NCBI GenBank assembly: GCA_949361645.1
Contig: OX442437.1
Coordinates: 3,955,921-4,019,920, forward strand
Direction: 5' to 3'
Length of the DNA stretch: 64,000 nt
From: Spongilla lacustris
Lineage: Eukaryota; Porifera; Demospongiae; Spongillida; Spongillidae
Position 1 is the stretch's first letter; each line of letters starts with the position of its first letter. Under the pieces are notes generated by a model that saw only the letters and a list, made by a program, of their open reading frames with translations, did not search any database and had not been told where the DNA came from. Positions 47,587 through 58,985 of this stretch are shown one piece after another. A program made the translations under genes and the position numbers.

Positions 47587-48639
47587 TTTCATTGCTTTTT
47601 GTTCACAACTGTTAAGTTCATGCAGATAGATACAATCTAAATAATTCATAACTCATGATGCAACAGACATTCAGTCATTTTTACAAAATCTTATGGCCGG
47701 ATCTGAATATGCGACCATAGCAAGAGGAGTATTCAGTATACAACTGATATTATTATAATATTATCAGTGCCCAGACCTACACATTTCCCATTGTCCGTGT
47801 GCATAAAGCAAGGCCTAAACCGTATCTAATCGTCGAGAGTCCTGTCATCAGGACCGGGATTCGTTGGTCGCGTTTTTAAAAATCACATCCATAATCGGGG
47901 TCAAATCCTATATTAGAGTTACTAACCGCGTAACTCTCGATATAAAATAAAAAAATAAATAAATAAAAATAGCATTTAACCTGCTTCACTGGAATTTCCT
48001 ATTTAATACATGTGGAAATAATTTGCCTCTAGCAATTTTTTTTTGTAACTTTCTTGACAAAAGCAAGTGTTAAATCAAAGCATTCCTGATCAGGAATTCG
48101 AATTCTTCAAACAAAGCAATTAGCACAGCAACAGGTCCAGTTTGAAACCTATGAAATTACCTGGTCCTAGCTGGTAAACACCATGCTGCCGTGCAATTGC
48201 ATGCACATAAATATGAAATCTTAACTTTCCAAACTAATAAATAAATGAACAGAATACATATAGGTTTACACATATTGCAGCATTTTATGTTCTTTAACGT
48301 CAGATTTTGTTAGCTTGTTTGTACTGTGTTAGTGAGATGTGAGCAACTTTGAACTTCAAATCACCACTAAATAATTTACTTGTTTAACTTGTGGCTTTTC
48401 ACAAACTGTCCCACACACAGTGGAGCAATTACTTCATCAGATACAACTGATCATGACATGATCTAGCAACCTTAATTTGCTTCTTGATTAGTTACTTGAC
48501 TTGATTCATTTCCATGCACTATATGCCTACAGTTTAAAGATTGTGAATCAGTCAAAATGGCACTGTGTGAATTGCAATTTATAATAAACACTGAAATGTC
48601 AGTTGTATATTGTAAATAATAGTTTGGTAATGTTGGGGT
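47587..48639. other. No gene seen
   Basis: AT-rich; short ORFs only. Confidence 0.5.
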
Positions 48640-49150
48640 TTGTGATAGCTTTTTTAAAAAAATATAATGTTTGGTGTCCCACACATTGTTTAAGTGGTGA
48701 TATTGCTGTGGATAAGGCATTACATGTGCACGTACACACATGCATACACACAACACACATTCATATGTCACACATGCATGCACACAATCATGTCACACCC
48801 ACTTGCACATGCACACAAATGCACACTTGCTCATACACCTGCACACATTACATGTACGCTCACAAATGTACATACTCCCATGTATACACACTCAAAAATG
48901 TTTATGCACTCAGTCGGATTCAACGATGATGCACAGAAGTGGGTTGCGTATGGTGACTGGATCTACACCACAACCTTTTCACTCTCCCAGAGTGACATAC
49001 AGGGCCACACAGTGTGGCTGAAATGGTGACTGGATCTACACAACAACCTTTCACTATCCCAGAGTGTGGCTGAAATGTGCCGGATGGATTGGACACTGTG
49101 GGCCAGGTTATGCAAGTACATACATGTACCTCTATGTGCTCAGGAAAACC
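48640..49150 (+). pseudogene. Duplicated beta-mannosidase exon 3 region, dead copy
   Basis: Matches 61110-61650 from before the CA-rich intron to past exon 3: FNDDAQKWVAYGDWIYTTTF is intact. The exon then contains an extra partial copy of itself (ggtgactggatctacac occurs twice, 48953 and 49026), shifting the frame. The counterpart of exon 2 (about 48650-48690) is unrecognisable. The 3' splice donor atgtaagtg has become atgcaagta. These changes together make it a pseudogene fragment made by segmental duplication. Confidence 0.85.
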
Positions 49151-49702
49151 TAATTGGGGTGGGGGGCAAAAGTTCAGTTATTTAATTGCTTTAATCCATA
49201 TATGGAGCATTGCAAGGGTGGTAGAGAAATCGGATCAATTGATCCAATTGATTAGATTTTTCTTTCATGAAAATGTTAGCTTTCTAAATGGTTTTCATTA
49301 CCCTACATGTGCGTTCACAATGTCTTTCCAGAACTTACATCCCTTATACCAACCCCACCTCTCTCTACATTACATACACCCCTAAATAGTAGTTTACTTT
49401 CTTTCAGTGTTAATGGGGGAAGCCAATAATATATACATCATAGATACTTGTTTCATCTCACCATAAGTGAGATATTATACACGCACGTGTACGTGGGAGT
49501 ATGTTAGATGTATGTTTTGTTCCTTGTTAGTGATTTTGCTATTGTAGAATGTGCATGTGGATACTTTAACTTAGCACTTAGCCATTACTATCCACTGATT
49601 TTAATTCATCCCTTGATAGTACTTGGTCAATGCTGGCACAAGCACATTAGTCATTTTTCAGGTTTGCCATGAACACTTGTTAAGGCCAGCTGTTCATAGT
49701 AA
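49151..49702. other. No gene seen
   Basis: AT-rich spacer between the beta-mannosidase relic and the CTC array. Confidence 0.5.
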
Positions 49703-50730
49703 CTCCTCCTCCTCCTCCTCCTCCTCCTCCTCCTCCTCCTCCTCCTCCTCCTCCTCCTCCTCCTCCTCCTCCTCCTCCTCCTCCTCCTCCTCCTCCTCCT
49801 CCTCCTCCTCCTCCTCCTCCTCCTCCTCCTCCTCCTCCTCCTCCTCCTCCTCCTCCTCCTCCTCCTCCTCCTCCTCCTCCTCCTCCTCCTCCTCCTCCTC
49901 CTCCTCCTCCTCCTCCTCCTCCTCCTCCTCCTCCTCCTCCTCCTCCTCCTCCTCCTCCTCCTCCTCCTCCTCCTCCTCCTCCTCCTCCTCCTCCTCCTCC
50001 TCCTCCTCCTCCTCCTCCTCCTCCTCCTCCTCCTCCTCCTCCTCCTCCTCCTCCTCCTCCTCCTCCTCCTCCTCCTCCTCCTCCTCCTCCTCCTCCTCCT
50101 CCTCCTCCTCCTCCTCCTCCTCCTCCTCCTCCTCCTCCTCCTCCTCCTCCTCCTCCTCCTCCTCCTCCTCCTCCTCCTCCTCCTCCTCCTCCTCCTCCTC
50201 CTCCTCCTCCTCCTCCTCCTCCTCCTCCTCCTCCTCCTCCTCCTCCTCCTCCTCCTCCTCCTCCTCCTCCTCCTCCTCCTCCTCCTCCTCCTCCTCCTCC
50301 TCCTCCTCCTCCTCCTCCTCCTCCTCCTCCTCCTCCTCCTCCTCCTCCTCCTCCTCCTCCTCCTCCTCCTCCTCCTCCTCCTCCTCCTCCTCCTCCTCCT
50401 CCTCCTCCTCCTCCTCCTCCTCCTCCTCCTCCTCCTCCTCCTCCTCCTCCTCCTCCTCCTCCTCCTCCTCCTCCTCCTCCTCCTCCTCCTCCTCCTCCTC
50501 CTCCTCCTCCTCCTCCTCCTCCTCCTCCTCCTCCTCCTCCTCCTCCTCCTCCTCCTCCTCCTCCTCCTCCTCCTCCTCCTCCTCCTCCTCCTCCTCCTCC
50601 TCCTCCTCCTCCTCCTCCTCCTCCTCCTCCTCCTCCTCCTCCTCCTCCTCCTCCTCCTCCTCCTCCTCCTCCTCCTCCTCCTCCTCCTCCTCCTCCTCCT
50701 CCTCCTCCTCCTCCTCCTCCTCCTCCTCCT
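49703..50730. repeat. Perfect (CTC)n array, about 342 units
   Basis: About 1028 bp of uninterrupted CTC/GAG with no visible variant unit. Reading frames through it are pure Ser or pure Glu and are not genes. Such a polypurine/polypyrimidine tract can form triplex DNA. The exact length depends on assembly. Confidence 0.97.
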
Positions 50731-51807
50731 TCAGTCTACTGCCACTGCAAATGCCTATCCATACTTTGTGTTGAAATTTCAGCCACAAGGTGTTGTCTGT
50801 GCTGGTGGTCTGGTGGAGCTGGTCGTAGAGGGGTGGGGCTAGTCTCGTACCCAGACCCAGATTTTCACAGCATCGGGCGATGGATTACATCACCGTTACG
50901 TGAAAAGAGGGTATGGCCAAATGCTCGATGATCGATCGTACGTAACAAGCGTGACGTCACAAAGCTGGAGTGACGTCAGAAGGACAGATGTTAACGGTTT
51001 AGGGTTTTTTTTTCCCTCAACGTTGCAGAGCTACCGAGGCAACAAACTGACAGTAGCGGATCGAGCATGGACAGTTAGGGGGGGCTGAAAGGGGAAGGGC
51101 GGAGCCGTCCCGGGGAGGGCGCGGGAGTGGGCACCCCTCCGCCCAGCTAGGGGGTATGGGGGAGCTCTGTAAGCTCCCCCATCCACAGTGGTTTAAAAGT
51201 AGGGGTCATGATGACAATTTTGAATTAGGATAAATTAATGATACCTTTTTTAATAATGTTAAAAATAAATTTAATTAAATAATCAAACCCCAAAATTCAA
51301 GATTTAATACCATGCAAAATCTATCACAGGTAGTACTTTTTTGAATTGTTAAAGTATACAGAACTGTTCATGCATCATAATTATTCTGTTTTCAGTTTAA
51401 ATAAAAGGTGATCCTCGAATGAAAGGCAACTACTGTATATATATAATTAAAATAATTATAATATTATAATATATATATAATTATATACATATATATACTA
51501 TGCGTAATTTGGACACTTCACAGAATGAACATTTCACAACTTGACAGTGACACCTTATAATAGGATCTGACTTAATCCACAGCCTTATCAAAACAACTGA
51601 TAGATTGGCACTCTGAGAAGTTTTTCTTGGCAAGCTCTCTCTGTACTTCCATAGATTTTTATTATTGTGCTATAGAAGCTCTTCAGAAAATACACCAAGG
51701 CCTGTTGAGCCATTGGCATCAATCAATGCAGATGAGTGAGCCTGGATTTGATGCATGGAAGGAGTAAACCTGAAGGTGGGCCAATGCAAGCATTTGACTC
51801 AACATGC
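50731..51807. other. No gene; GC-rich repeat patch
   Basis: 50820-51190 is CpG-rich and contains gggggtatgggggagctctg, similar to 10735-10780. The remainder is AT-rich with (TA)n at 51434-51500. Confidence 0.45.
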
Positions 51808-52500
51808 TCATGTGGAAAGGGTAATGCAGCTAATCAGATGTTGCTTCATTTTACATTCATCATATGCAATTTCAGTGGGGTCTTGTGATGCACACAATGA
51901 TGCTGCAAAAGCCAGTGCTAAGATACCACAGTTACCATGGTTTCTTTGCTTCTGCACATTCATGTACTTCACTTCAATGGTATGGTACTGAGACTGCATT
52001 ATGTCAGCAATCAATTTCTGAATAATTTTTGGTAACTTCATATTAAGACTGTTGTATATGTTGATGGTAGATGGTTGACATCCAATGGTTGAAACTGTTA
52101 TCCAACGTGACTCTCTGGTATTGAGTACTTGGACAAATTTACCTCTTTGTGGTTCTATTGTAATAGTCTCAGACAGGAGTGTTGACTGAAAACCATTAAT
52201 AGTAGGATATTTTTGTTTCAGAAGAAATTGTACTGCATTAATCACTTCATCGTCCAACCATTCAACTGAGGAAAGCAACATATTCTTATGCTTAACCTTT
52301 AACAAAATACCACAACAGTTCTTCCATAATGTCTCATTTTCTACAACATCCCCATCATCTTTTGCGTTGGTTAAATCAATACACATGGAAGAAAGGTGCT
52401 TACTATTTCCACATGAATGACCGGGGTGGCAGGAAATGGAACAGGACTGTCCACTGTTCTTACAAGAACATTTTTTTACGGCTCTGACATCTACTTCTGC
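51808..52500 (-). mobile_element. Ulp1/SENP-type cysteine protease domain of a DNA transposon
   Basis: One frame is open from about 52497 to stop 51808-51810. It begins with a cysteine cluster (KKCSCKNSGQSCSISCHPGH) and continues into a C48-protease-like domain: VEWLDDEVINAVQFLLKQ, FVQVLNTRESRWITVSTIG, TINIYNSLNMKLP, YMNVQKQRNHGNCGILALAF. In active Ulp1-like enzymes the His-Trp, Asp, Gln and Cys are catalytic. Here the Gln and Cys are in place, but the expected His before Trp reads Arg and the expected Asp reads Asn, so activity is doubtful. The ATG at 52386 lies inside the continuous frame and is unlikely to be the true start. It belongs with the integrase relic upstream. Confidence 0.8.
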
Positions 52501-52979
52501 ATTTGCACGTCAACAGCACTAAAGGGTAAGGATAAGAGTCATTGAATAACACACCATAAAAATCATCCTGCTAACTTCAATAAGAAACACTTTACAGAAT
52601 TATTATGATGTAAATCCATTAGCATATGCATCCATTGACTAACATAATAACCTTTTAAAAAACATCCCTAGTGTTTGTCAATCATGCACTAAGTACTATG
52701 CATACACATACTAACATTTTGATTTTCATCACAGCCACTGCTTTCATTTAAGGATTCATTAGTATAATTCATATCCATGAAATGAATGAGCAAAATGTAA
52801 TAACACGTATTCCTCACCCATGCACCTCAGAATGCAACATTTTTTTTTTACTTTTGCATGTGAAGCTAGAGCATCACAAAAGAATTTCACTTACTGCAAC
52901 TCAATAATTATTTACCTACACACATCAAACAAATTGATGCAACTTACAACATTGATTTCCAATGCATAACTCTCACCTT

Positions 52980-53460
52980 TGCTAGAACCTTGGTGTTGAA
53001 CAGTGTGTGTGTGTGTGTTGCTGCACATCTTGCCCCTATGACAATGAGTACTGCATTCAATATTATTCTTCATGCAATGGATCAGAGATTGCTACAGCTA
53101 CCAATACGACAGTTGCATTTGTTTGCTGTGAACACATTCCATGGAGCTTGCATTTTAGCTGCATCTCGTATGGTGACACGTGTATCATTTTCACCACCCT
53201 TCTACTGGTATGCTGAAGTCTCCTGAAAATAGCTCAAGGTCTCCTGCATGGTAACACCTCTGAATGACACCAGCACTACACCTAGAACGATACATGCACT
53301 GTGCTTTACCAACAATATCAACAACAACACATGCCAATCGTTGTAAGTCTGTGCTTGCTCGGTCTATTCGAGGCACACGTAGAGTTACGTAGTCACCTAT
53401 AGTGAAGGTATGGGTGGCGTTCTGTTTTGAATATTGTTGAAGTATTTTTTCGATATGCAA
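52980..53460 (-). mobile_element. Integrase C-terminal domain and first cysteine cluster of the same transposon
   Basis: FTIGDYVTLRVPRIDRASTD, AGVIQRCYHAGDLELFSG, then after frame breaks DAAKMQAPWNVFTANKCNC and NIECSTHCHRGKMCSN. The first part resembles the chromatin-binding-like domain after Ginger-type integrases; the second is a CxC-type cluster. The plus-strand Cys-rich ORF at 53007-53216 is only its shadow. Confidence 0.72.
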
Positions 53461-53643
53461 GGTCTGCTTTGTGCCTTAGAGATTGGTGCTTAGGTATTGT
53501 TGCTAAAGATGTGTCAGAAAATTGTGACTCTTGCACTTTACAAGGGGAATGAGGATTACCATGTAAAGCATCATTGACACTAACATTATCAACTCCTGCT
53601 CACTCAGAATAGTTTGAGAATCATCATCACCAATATTCCCAAC

Positions 53644-55050
53644 TCATTCCTTGACTCTGTTTCCATCCCGATTACAATGCATCTCCGTAACATGATTATC
53701 ATTATCAGCACTAGATATCCTGGCTGCTACTATGAATGCAATTTTTGTTGGATTTTGAACTTTAGTGCCACCAGCAGTAGTTGCACACAATAGCTCCTCA
53801 CTGCAATGAGGTTCCTCAACATCATCTTTTGCAACACATATCTCAACTGTTTGGCTACTGGTTTCAACGTTTCCATCAACGTTTCCATCAATATCCTCCT
53901 CATTAATCATTCCTTTAAATGTAACATCTGGAATTAGCACAGACCTTGGTGGTTGTCCAAAGACCAATTCATATGGAGTGTGCTGTGTACTCTCATGCAA
54001 TTGAGTGTTGATGGTATATCTGTGTATCAAGGCATTATGTGACAATGCAACCATGGAAATAAAGAAATATTCAAAATCTTACTTGTTTATACACTCATGT
54101 AATATCTGATGTAGTATTGTTTTAAACCTTTATATATATATATATATACTCCCATGCATTTATACGATACTCCTATAGCCCTTTTCAATAGTTGTAAGGT
54201 AATGAAACACTTACATACAATGTGCGGGAGCCAATCTGTCCACGATGAAGATTCGGATTTACACTCAGCAATTTTTGCACTTAGCATTCTTTGTAGAGTG
54301 TAGATCTAATGAGCTTGTTCCACAAGACCCTGTGACTGCGGGTGACGAGGTCGACTGCTTACTAGCTGGACTGCCCCAGGCCATGTTGCCAGTACTTCTC
54401 TGATCAGACTGTTAACAAATTCACACCATTGTCACTTTGAATTATGCTTGTTAGTCCTATGACAGGAAATACCCATTTCTCCAATGCATTGGACTCATCT
54501 GCAGCTGATTTTTGAACCAATGGGTATGCAAAATTGAATTTAGACCAATGGTCAACCACTTGTAGAATCCATTTGAATTCCTTGTCAGGCAAATGCCTCA
54601 TGTCTATAAGGTCAATCTGCGAATTGAATCACAAACGAAAATAGCAAAGCTGAAATATATACTGTCCTGATACAAGTTGGTTTCATTTAGCCCCCCAACC
54701 TTTACCTGAACTCGGGGGAAAAAAACCCATTCGCAACGATTGGCCTAAGAGGGGGTTGTAACCTTTGTGGCTTTCTCAAACTGCAAGTTTTGCAGAGCTT
54801 GATATACTCTTCCACAACACCTCTCGGGATGTAAGAGTAAAGACTCTGACCCTATAGAGTAAGCATATAGCGGTTAAAAAAATGAATCAGTGTAATTAAG
54901 CGTTGTCAGTGCATGTTACTACCTTTGCGTATGTCTTCTTTAAACCAGCATGTAGGCTCTCTTTGTTGTGTATCTGCTCTAGTGCATCGTAGAAGGTCTC
55001 AACTATCGCTACCCTTCGATAGCCTTGCATCATTGTACGGTCATTCTCGT
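53644..55050 (-). mobile_element. Ginger-like (KRBA2-type) integrase transposase, decayed
   Basis: Minus-strand pieces in order: TFYDALEQIHNKESLHAGLK (55020s), YIPRGVVEEYIKLCKTCSLR (zinc-binding HHCC region, 54840s), IDLIDMRHLPDKEFKWILQV with first Asp (54610s), VFPVIGLTSIIQSDNG with second Asp, PRHPQSQGLVEQ with the catalytic Glu (54330s), SSSWTDWLPHIV, and STQHTPYELVFGQPP (53980s). Gaps between them look partly like introns (acceptor ttcgcag at 54619) and partly like insertions; stops and frameshifts are present. With the segments down to 51808 this forms one transposon gene of about 3.2 kb. Ty3-type integrase without RT beside an Ulp1 protease points to Ginger-like DNA transposons, not a gypsy element. 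Confidence 0.82.
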
Positions 55051-55129
55051 TCTACAATTAAAGATAGGCAGCATAGGCTACACTTACTAAGAAATGCAAT
55101 GTTAAAAGAAGTCTTACCTCCATCCCTTC

Positions 55130-55335
55130 TTTCACCGATACAACCAGTACATCCCTTATCCCCGCTTGTCCAGAAAAATCGAAGCCTCTCTACCCTTAGC
55201 CCCATAGGAGTCAACTGCTAGAGGGGTTGAGATCCACCCTAAGGTTAAGCACTTTTCATCATTGACCTGGTGTTTCCTGCTCTCCATTGCCTCAAGGACA
55301 CCAACCATTGCTCCCGCTTCAGCTAAAGTTGAAGG
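55130..55335 (-). mobile_element. Non-LTR retrotransposon relic, C-terminal fragment
   Basis: The minus strand reads AEAGAMVGVLEAMESRKHQV, then CLTLGWISTPLAVDSYGAKG-REA. This corresponds to the PLAVETFGHWGKEA region of the relic at 33764. It ends in stops soon after. Confidence 0.6.
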
Positions 55336-55416
55336 ATTTAGTGGGAGATGCCCAGGCTTATAAACTGATCTCCATATGAATCACATCCGATTGTACAAAA
55401 CAAATTCCGTTCATTT

Positions 55417-55439
55417 GGGGGGGGGGGGGGGGGGGGGGG
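55417..55439. repeat. Poly-G tract, 23 bases
   Basis: Homopolymer flanked by AT-rich DNA; one of about 14 such tracts in the window. Confidence 0.95.
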
Positions 55440-55562
55440 AATGACCTTTACATATTTATTCTGAATGGATATGTAACTGATCTGCACTAATACAACTAGT
55501 ATGCATATACACGTATTAGTCGGTGGCTATCAACGTATCGTTGTGCTTTAACATCCCAATAG

Positions 55563-56593
55563 ACATAGATGAATGTGCTCTGGGTATAAGTGGATGCAAT
55601 CAGATTTGCACCAATACCATTGGAAGCTACGTGTGCAGTTGCTACCTTGGATACCAAATCTCTTTGAACAATAGAATTTGTGTTGGTAAGCTCATATACA
55701 TGTAGCTGGTAATGTTAGTATGCAAATCATAGAAATAAGTAAAATGACTACTTAGCTATTATGTATTATAATGCATGAATTGTAATGGTGCAAAACACAT
55801 AATTATGAAACAATAAATAGAATCTGGTGCATGTGAGATGAAACTTGCATTGCTTGTTGTGTATGTATAATATAATTATATACATACACAGACATAGATG
55901 AATGTGCTCTGGGTATAAGTGGAGGCAATCAAATCTGCAACAATACCATTGGAAGCTATGTGTGCAGTTGCTACCTTGGATACCAACTTTCATCTAACAA
56001 TGCAACTTGTGTGGGTAAGCAAAATGACAATATTTTGTAGTTAAACATGCATGTTATAGATTCCCAGACCCTTACAATAATAAAGCCATCACTAGGTCCA
56101 TCCTAGTCAGTGAGATGTTCATTAGACTTGATTAGCTAGCTGTGTTGTTTGTTATAAATGCTATAATAACCTACATACACATGATTTAGTTAGTTTTAAC
56201 ATCTCCAACATGATAGACAACTTGTCAGCAGGTGCTACCACCAATGATTCAACTTCAACAACTTTGGTGATTGGCTTAATAATCGCAATGTTTGCTATCA
56301 TAATAATATGCAGCTTATTGGTTGTCCTCATCGGATGCAAATATCTAAAAAGAAGAAGAGGGATTGCAAGGTATGATTAACATAGAAATGAGTTCCGTTG
56401 ACAATTTATTGAAAAAGAAACTCCAGAGAGCATACAAATGTCTGAGTGTATAGTATATGGGATCGTTCACTCAATGGCCTCTCTTCCTCAAGATGAAAGA
56501 TATGAGACACTCCAAAACTACCTACCCACTCCTGCTGTTGAGAAGCAAGTGGTGCAGGATTATGCTTGCATCAATGTAAATAATCACCCATGA
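55563..56593 (+). CDS. Calcium-binding EGF membrane protein, 3' exons
   Basis: Two phase-1 EGF exons of identical length (55563-55685 and 55892-56014, 41 codons each) encode DIDECALGISGCNQICTNT...SYVCSCYLGYQ, the cbEGF consensus (D-I/V-D-E-C, N, aromatic). The second copy has lost one cysteine (SGGNQ). A transmembrane exon follows (56217-56370): Ser/Thr-rich stalk (DNLSAGATTNDSTSTT), hydrophobic IGLIIAMFAIIIICSLLVVL, then basic KYLKRRRG. The last exon (about 56428-56593) encodes a cytoplasmic tail with tyrosines (CIVYGIV, DERYETLQNYL, VVQDYACINV) and stop TGA. Its acceptor is not certain because the best frame needs a weak ag. The 5' exons are not in the window or were displaced by the transposons upstream. 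Likely a type I receptor or adhesion protein; the ligand is unknown. Confidence 0.75.
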
Positions 56594-57281
56594 ATAATTT
56601 TCTACTTGAGTGTATCATTTTGACAGAACTGTGTTCACATGTGCAATCGAATTGTAGAAAGATTTTTAAAACTTCAATTCATCTTACAATGATTATTTTT
56701 AATTAATGTAGGGTGAAATAACAACTACTTATCAAACATAATATTAAAAAGTACCTAAATCTAACTACTGTTCCGAAACATAATCTACTCAAGCGACTGG
56801 GGCAGACTTCAAGTCAAAATTACCCTAACCCGAACCGTAATACAACGAGTCAGCACAAAACTAAGTCTGCCATAAAGGTCAGCAGTGACCCTACTTTTCG
56901 GCAGAGAAGCACATATACGGCTGAATTTGCCTGACTGAATCAGATAGCAATGCCACAATGGATGCATTCCAATCCAGAACATCACATCCATAAGTGCACG
57001 AAGCATTAAGAGCATACACAAATTAAAATGGACAAAACAAAAAAGGAAACAACAGAGGTGGCATGTGCCATTAGCACCCAGCAGTCTGATCACAGGCAAT
57101 GATATGGGAAGTTATTTAACATTTATATGGGTAGTTTAGTTAGGTGCTTCCTATAAAATACCTTTCTGCACCTTCGGATTGATACATTGCATCAGAACTG
57201 GTACTTAATAAGTCATAATACCTGTTTGAAGCTTTTTAGCCATCTTCATGGAAATGTGAATGCTAGCTCAGTAGGTACAAA
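56594..57281. other. No gene seen
   Basis: AT-rich; a 96-codon minus ORF (56809-57099) shows no known domain. Confidence 0.4.
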
Positions 57282-57523
57282 CCTCAGTGTTATTAAGGGC
57301 CTCATCTTTGAGCCTTTCCAATTCATCTACAGCACATGTTACATAGTCAGTGGCACATGTTACAACAGGTTCCCACTGCCCCCCAAAAAATCTCCGCAAT
57401 GATGTCAAGAATGTGGTGAATATCTCTCCATCCTTCACAATGAACTTTGTGATATCACTGCACCCTGCTGAGCAACAATGTTGGCATCGAACCTGTACTG
57501 CAGAAGCTTTCAGGCGAACATCT
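57282..57523 (-). CDS. Possible internal coding exon, family unknown
   Basis: Bounded by acceptor-like ctattttgtgttag and donor gag|gtttgt. The frame reads VRLKASAVQVRCQHCCSAGC, then FIVKDGEIFTTFLTSLRRFF, then CATDYVTCAVDELERLKDEA. Protein-like with a Cys cluster (CQHCCSAGC) and an amphipathic helix. No partner exons were found. It may be from a transposon or a host gene. Confidence 0.35.
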
Positions 57524-57539
57524 AACACAAAATAGTTAT

Positions 57540-57860
57540 CTCATCTGATGATGCTCTTCTTGACATCATTGCAAAGATTTTGGAGGGGCAAAGAGTTACT
57601 TTGATGTTAGGGTTTTCAATCCCTTTTGCACTGCTTTAAGCAATGTCCCATTACCACAGTGCTACTGCCATGCTGAACTGCAAAAACCCCCCAAAAACAA
57701 CCGAGCATATGAACAACACATTTGTGAAATACAGTTTGGTGCTTTTTCTCCATTAGTAGATTGGGACCTACTGCAACTGTGGTTTTCAAGAGACTTGTGT
57801 CATTGATCGCGGACAAACAGGAGCAGCCATACAGCAAAACATTATTCTGGCTTCATTGCA
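57540..57860 (+). mobile_element. Non-LTR retrotransposon relic, C-terminal tail
   Basis: Frames shift among FNPFCTALSNVPLPQCYCH, NNRAYEQHICEIQFGAFSPL, and TVVFKRLVSLIADKQEQPYS followed by LFWLHCKLSFSL. This is the same tail as the relic at 2575 and overlaps in content with the relic at 58590, from a second LINE subfamily. Confidence 0.75.
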
Positions 57861-58063
57861 AATTGAGCTTCTCCCTCCCAGAGATCATATATGAACCCTG
57901 GATCAGCTGTCATGTGCCTTTGGGGGTTCCCGCTTATCATACCATAGACCACAACATCTTTTTGCACCATCCATTGACCTTGCAATTCATGACAGCGAGG
58001 TCAACTTCTCAGCAATGTAAAAACTTTTTCGTTTGGTATTTCATTAATCTCTTTATTTTGTAA

Positions 58064-58589
58064 AATTATGCATATGTGTTCGTTGTGTTTTTATTACTGA
58101 AAAATGCACTGACTATTATTATTGTTATTTAGCAATAATAATAAATTAATCACAATACAGGAATGCAAGAATACTTGAATGTATATTATTTAGTATATTA
58201 TTGCTATTGGCAAATATGCACATTAAAACTATTACAGTACACATATATAGAGTTACTACACTAAACTGAGCTGCATGCTCTACTTACGAGAGATCTAGAT
58301 CTGGCATTACATCACACCAGAGCTACATATAGCCTCCCATATATGTCAGCAATGATCTTTGACTTTTGATGACCCAAGCCAAAAGACAGGTGTGAGGCCA
58401 AATGGGAGAAAGCCTGCCTTGCTCCAACATCCCAGTTCCCATAACTCTCCACCACAAGAGGGATGCAGTTCCATACAAGAGTATGACACTATTAGCCTGG
58501 TGCTTCCTCTGCTCTGCCAGTAGTCAGTGCTGCTGTTCCAGCATTATTATTATAATATAAATATGCTATCTGTTTACGCTATGACTGGC
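58064..58589. other. No gene seen
   Basis: AT-rich; no coding frame. Confidence 0.5.
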
Positions 58590-58985
58590 AACCTCCTTTA
58601 TTACCATCACATTGCATATGTGGCTCCATCTTTACTGTGGAGCATGCCATGAATTGCCCGTCAGGAGACTTCCCTTCAATTCAGCACAACGAAGTGCGAG
58701 ACTTGACCTCTGCATTCCTCAGTGAAGTATGTCATAACGTACATACAGAACCTACTCTGCAGCCATTGCAGGTGAACACCTTAAATATAAGTCTGCCAAT
58801 GGAGAGGTAGGAGCTCGACTTGATGTTGCTGCACAGAATTTCTGGGGAAAATCCACCAAACTGCCTACTTTGATGTCAAAGTATTCAACCCATTTGCTCA
58901 ATCCTATGCCAATTCCTCTTTGTCAAAGTGCTATAGAAAACATGAACTGGAGAAGAAGAGCAAGATGGATTTTGGATGAATAATG
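58590..58985 (+). mobile_element. Non-LTR retrotransposon relic with nuclease-like motif
   Basis: Reads CICGSIFTVEHAMNCPSGDF, IQHNEVRDLTSAFLSEVCHN, GEVGARLDVAAQNFWG, then YFDVKVFNPFAQSYANSS and KCYRKHELEKK. The Cys/His cluster and the ARLD ... FDVxV pair resemble the restriction-like endonuclease end of a LINE. One frameshift occurs near 58770. It ends where the relic at 57540 continues in content. Confidence 0.78.

Noticed and set aside
49623..50788. Poly-Ser (383 codons) and poly-Glu (364 codons) ORFs
   Set aside because: Translation of the perfect CTC array.
53007..53216. Cys-rich plus ORF resembling a secreted domain
   Set aside because: Shadow of the minus-strand transposon cysteine cluster, which continues the integrase order.
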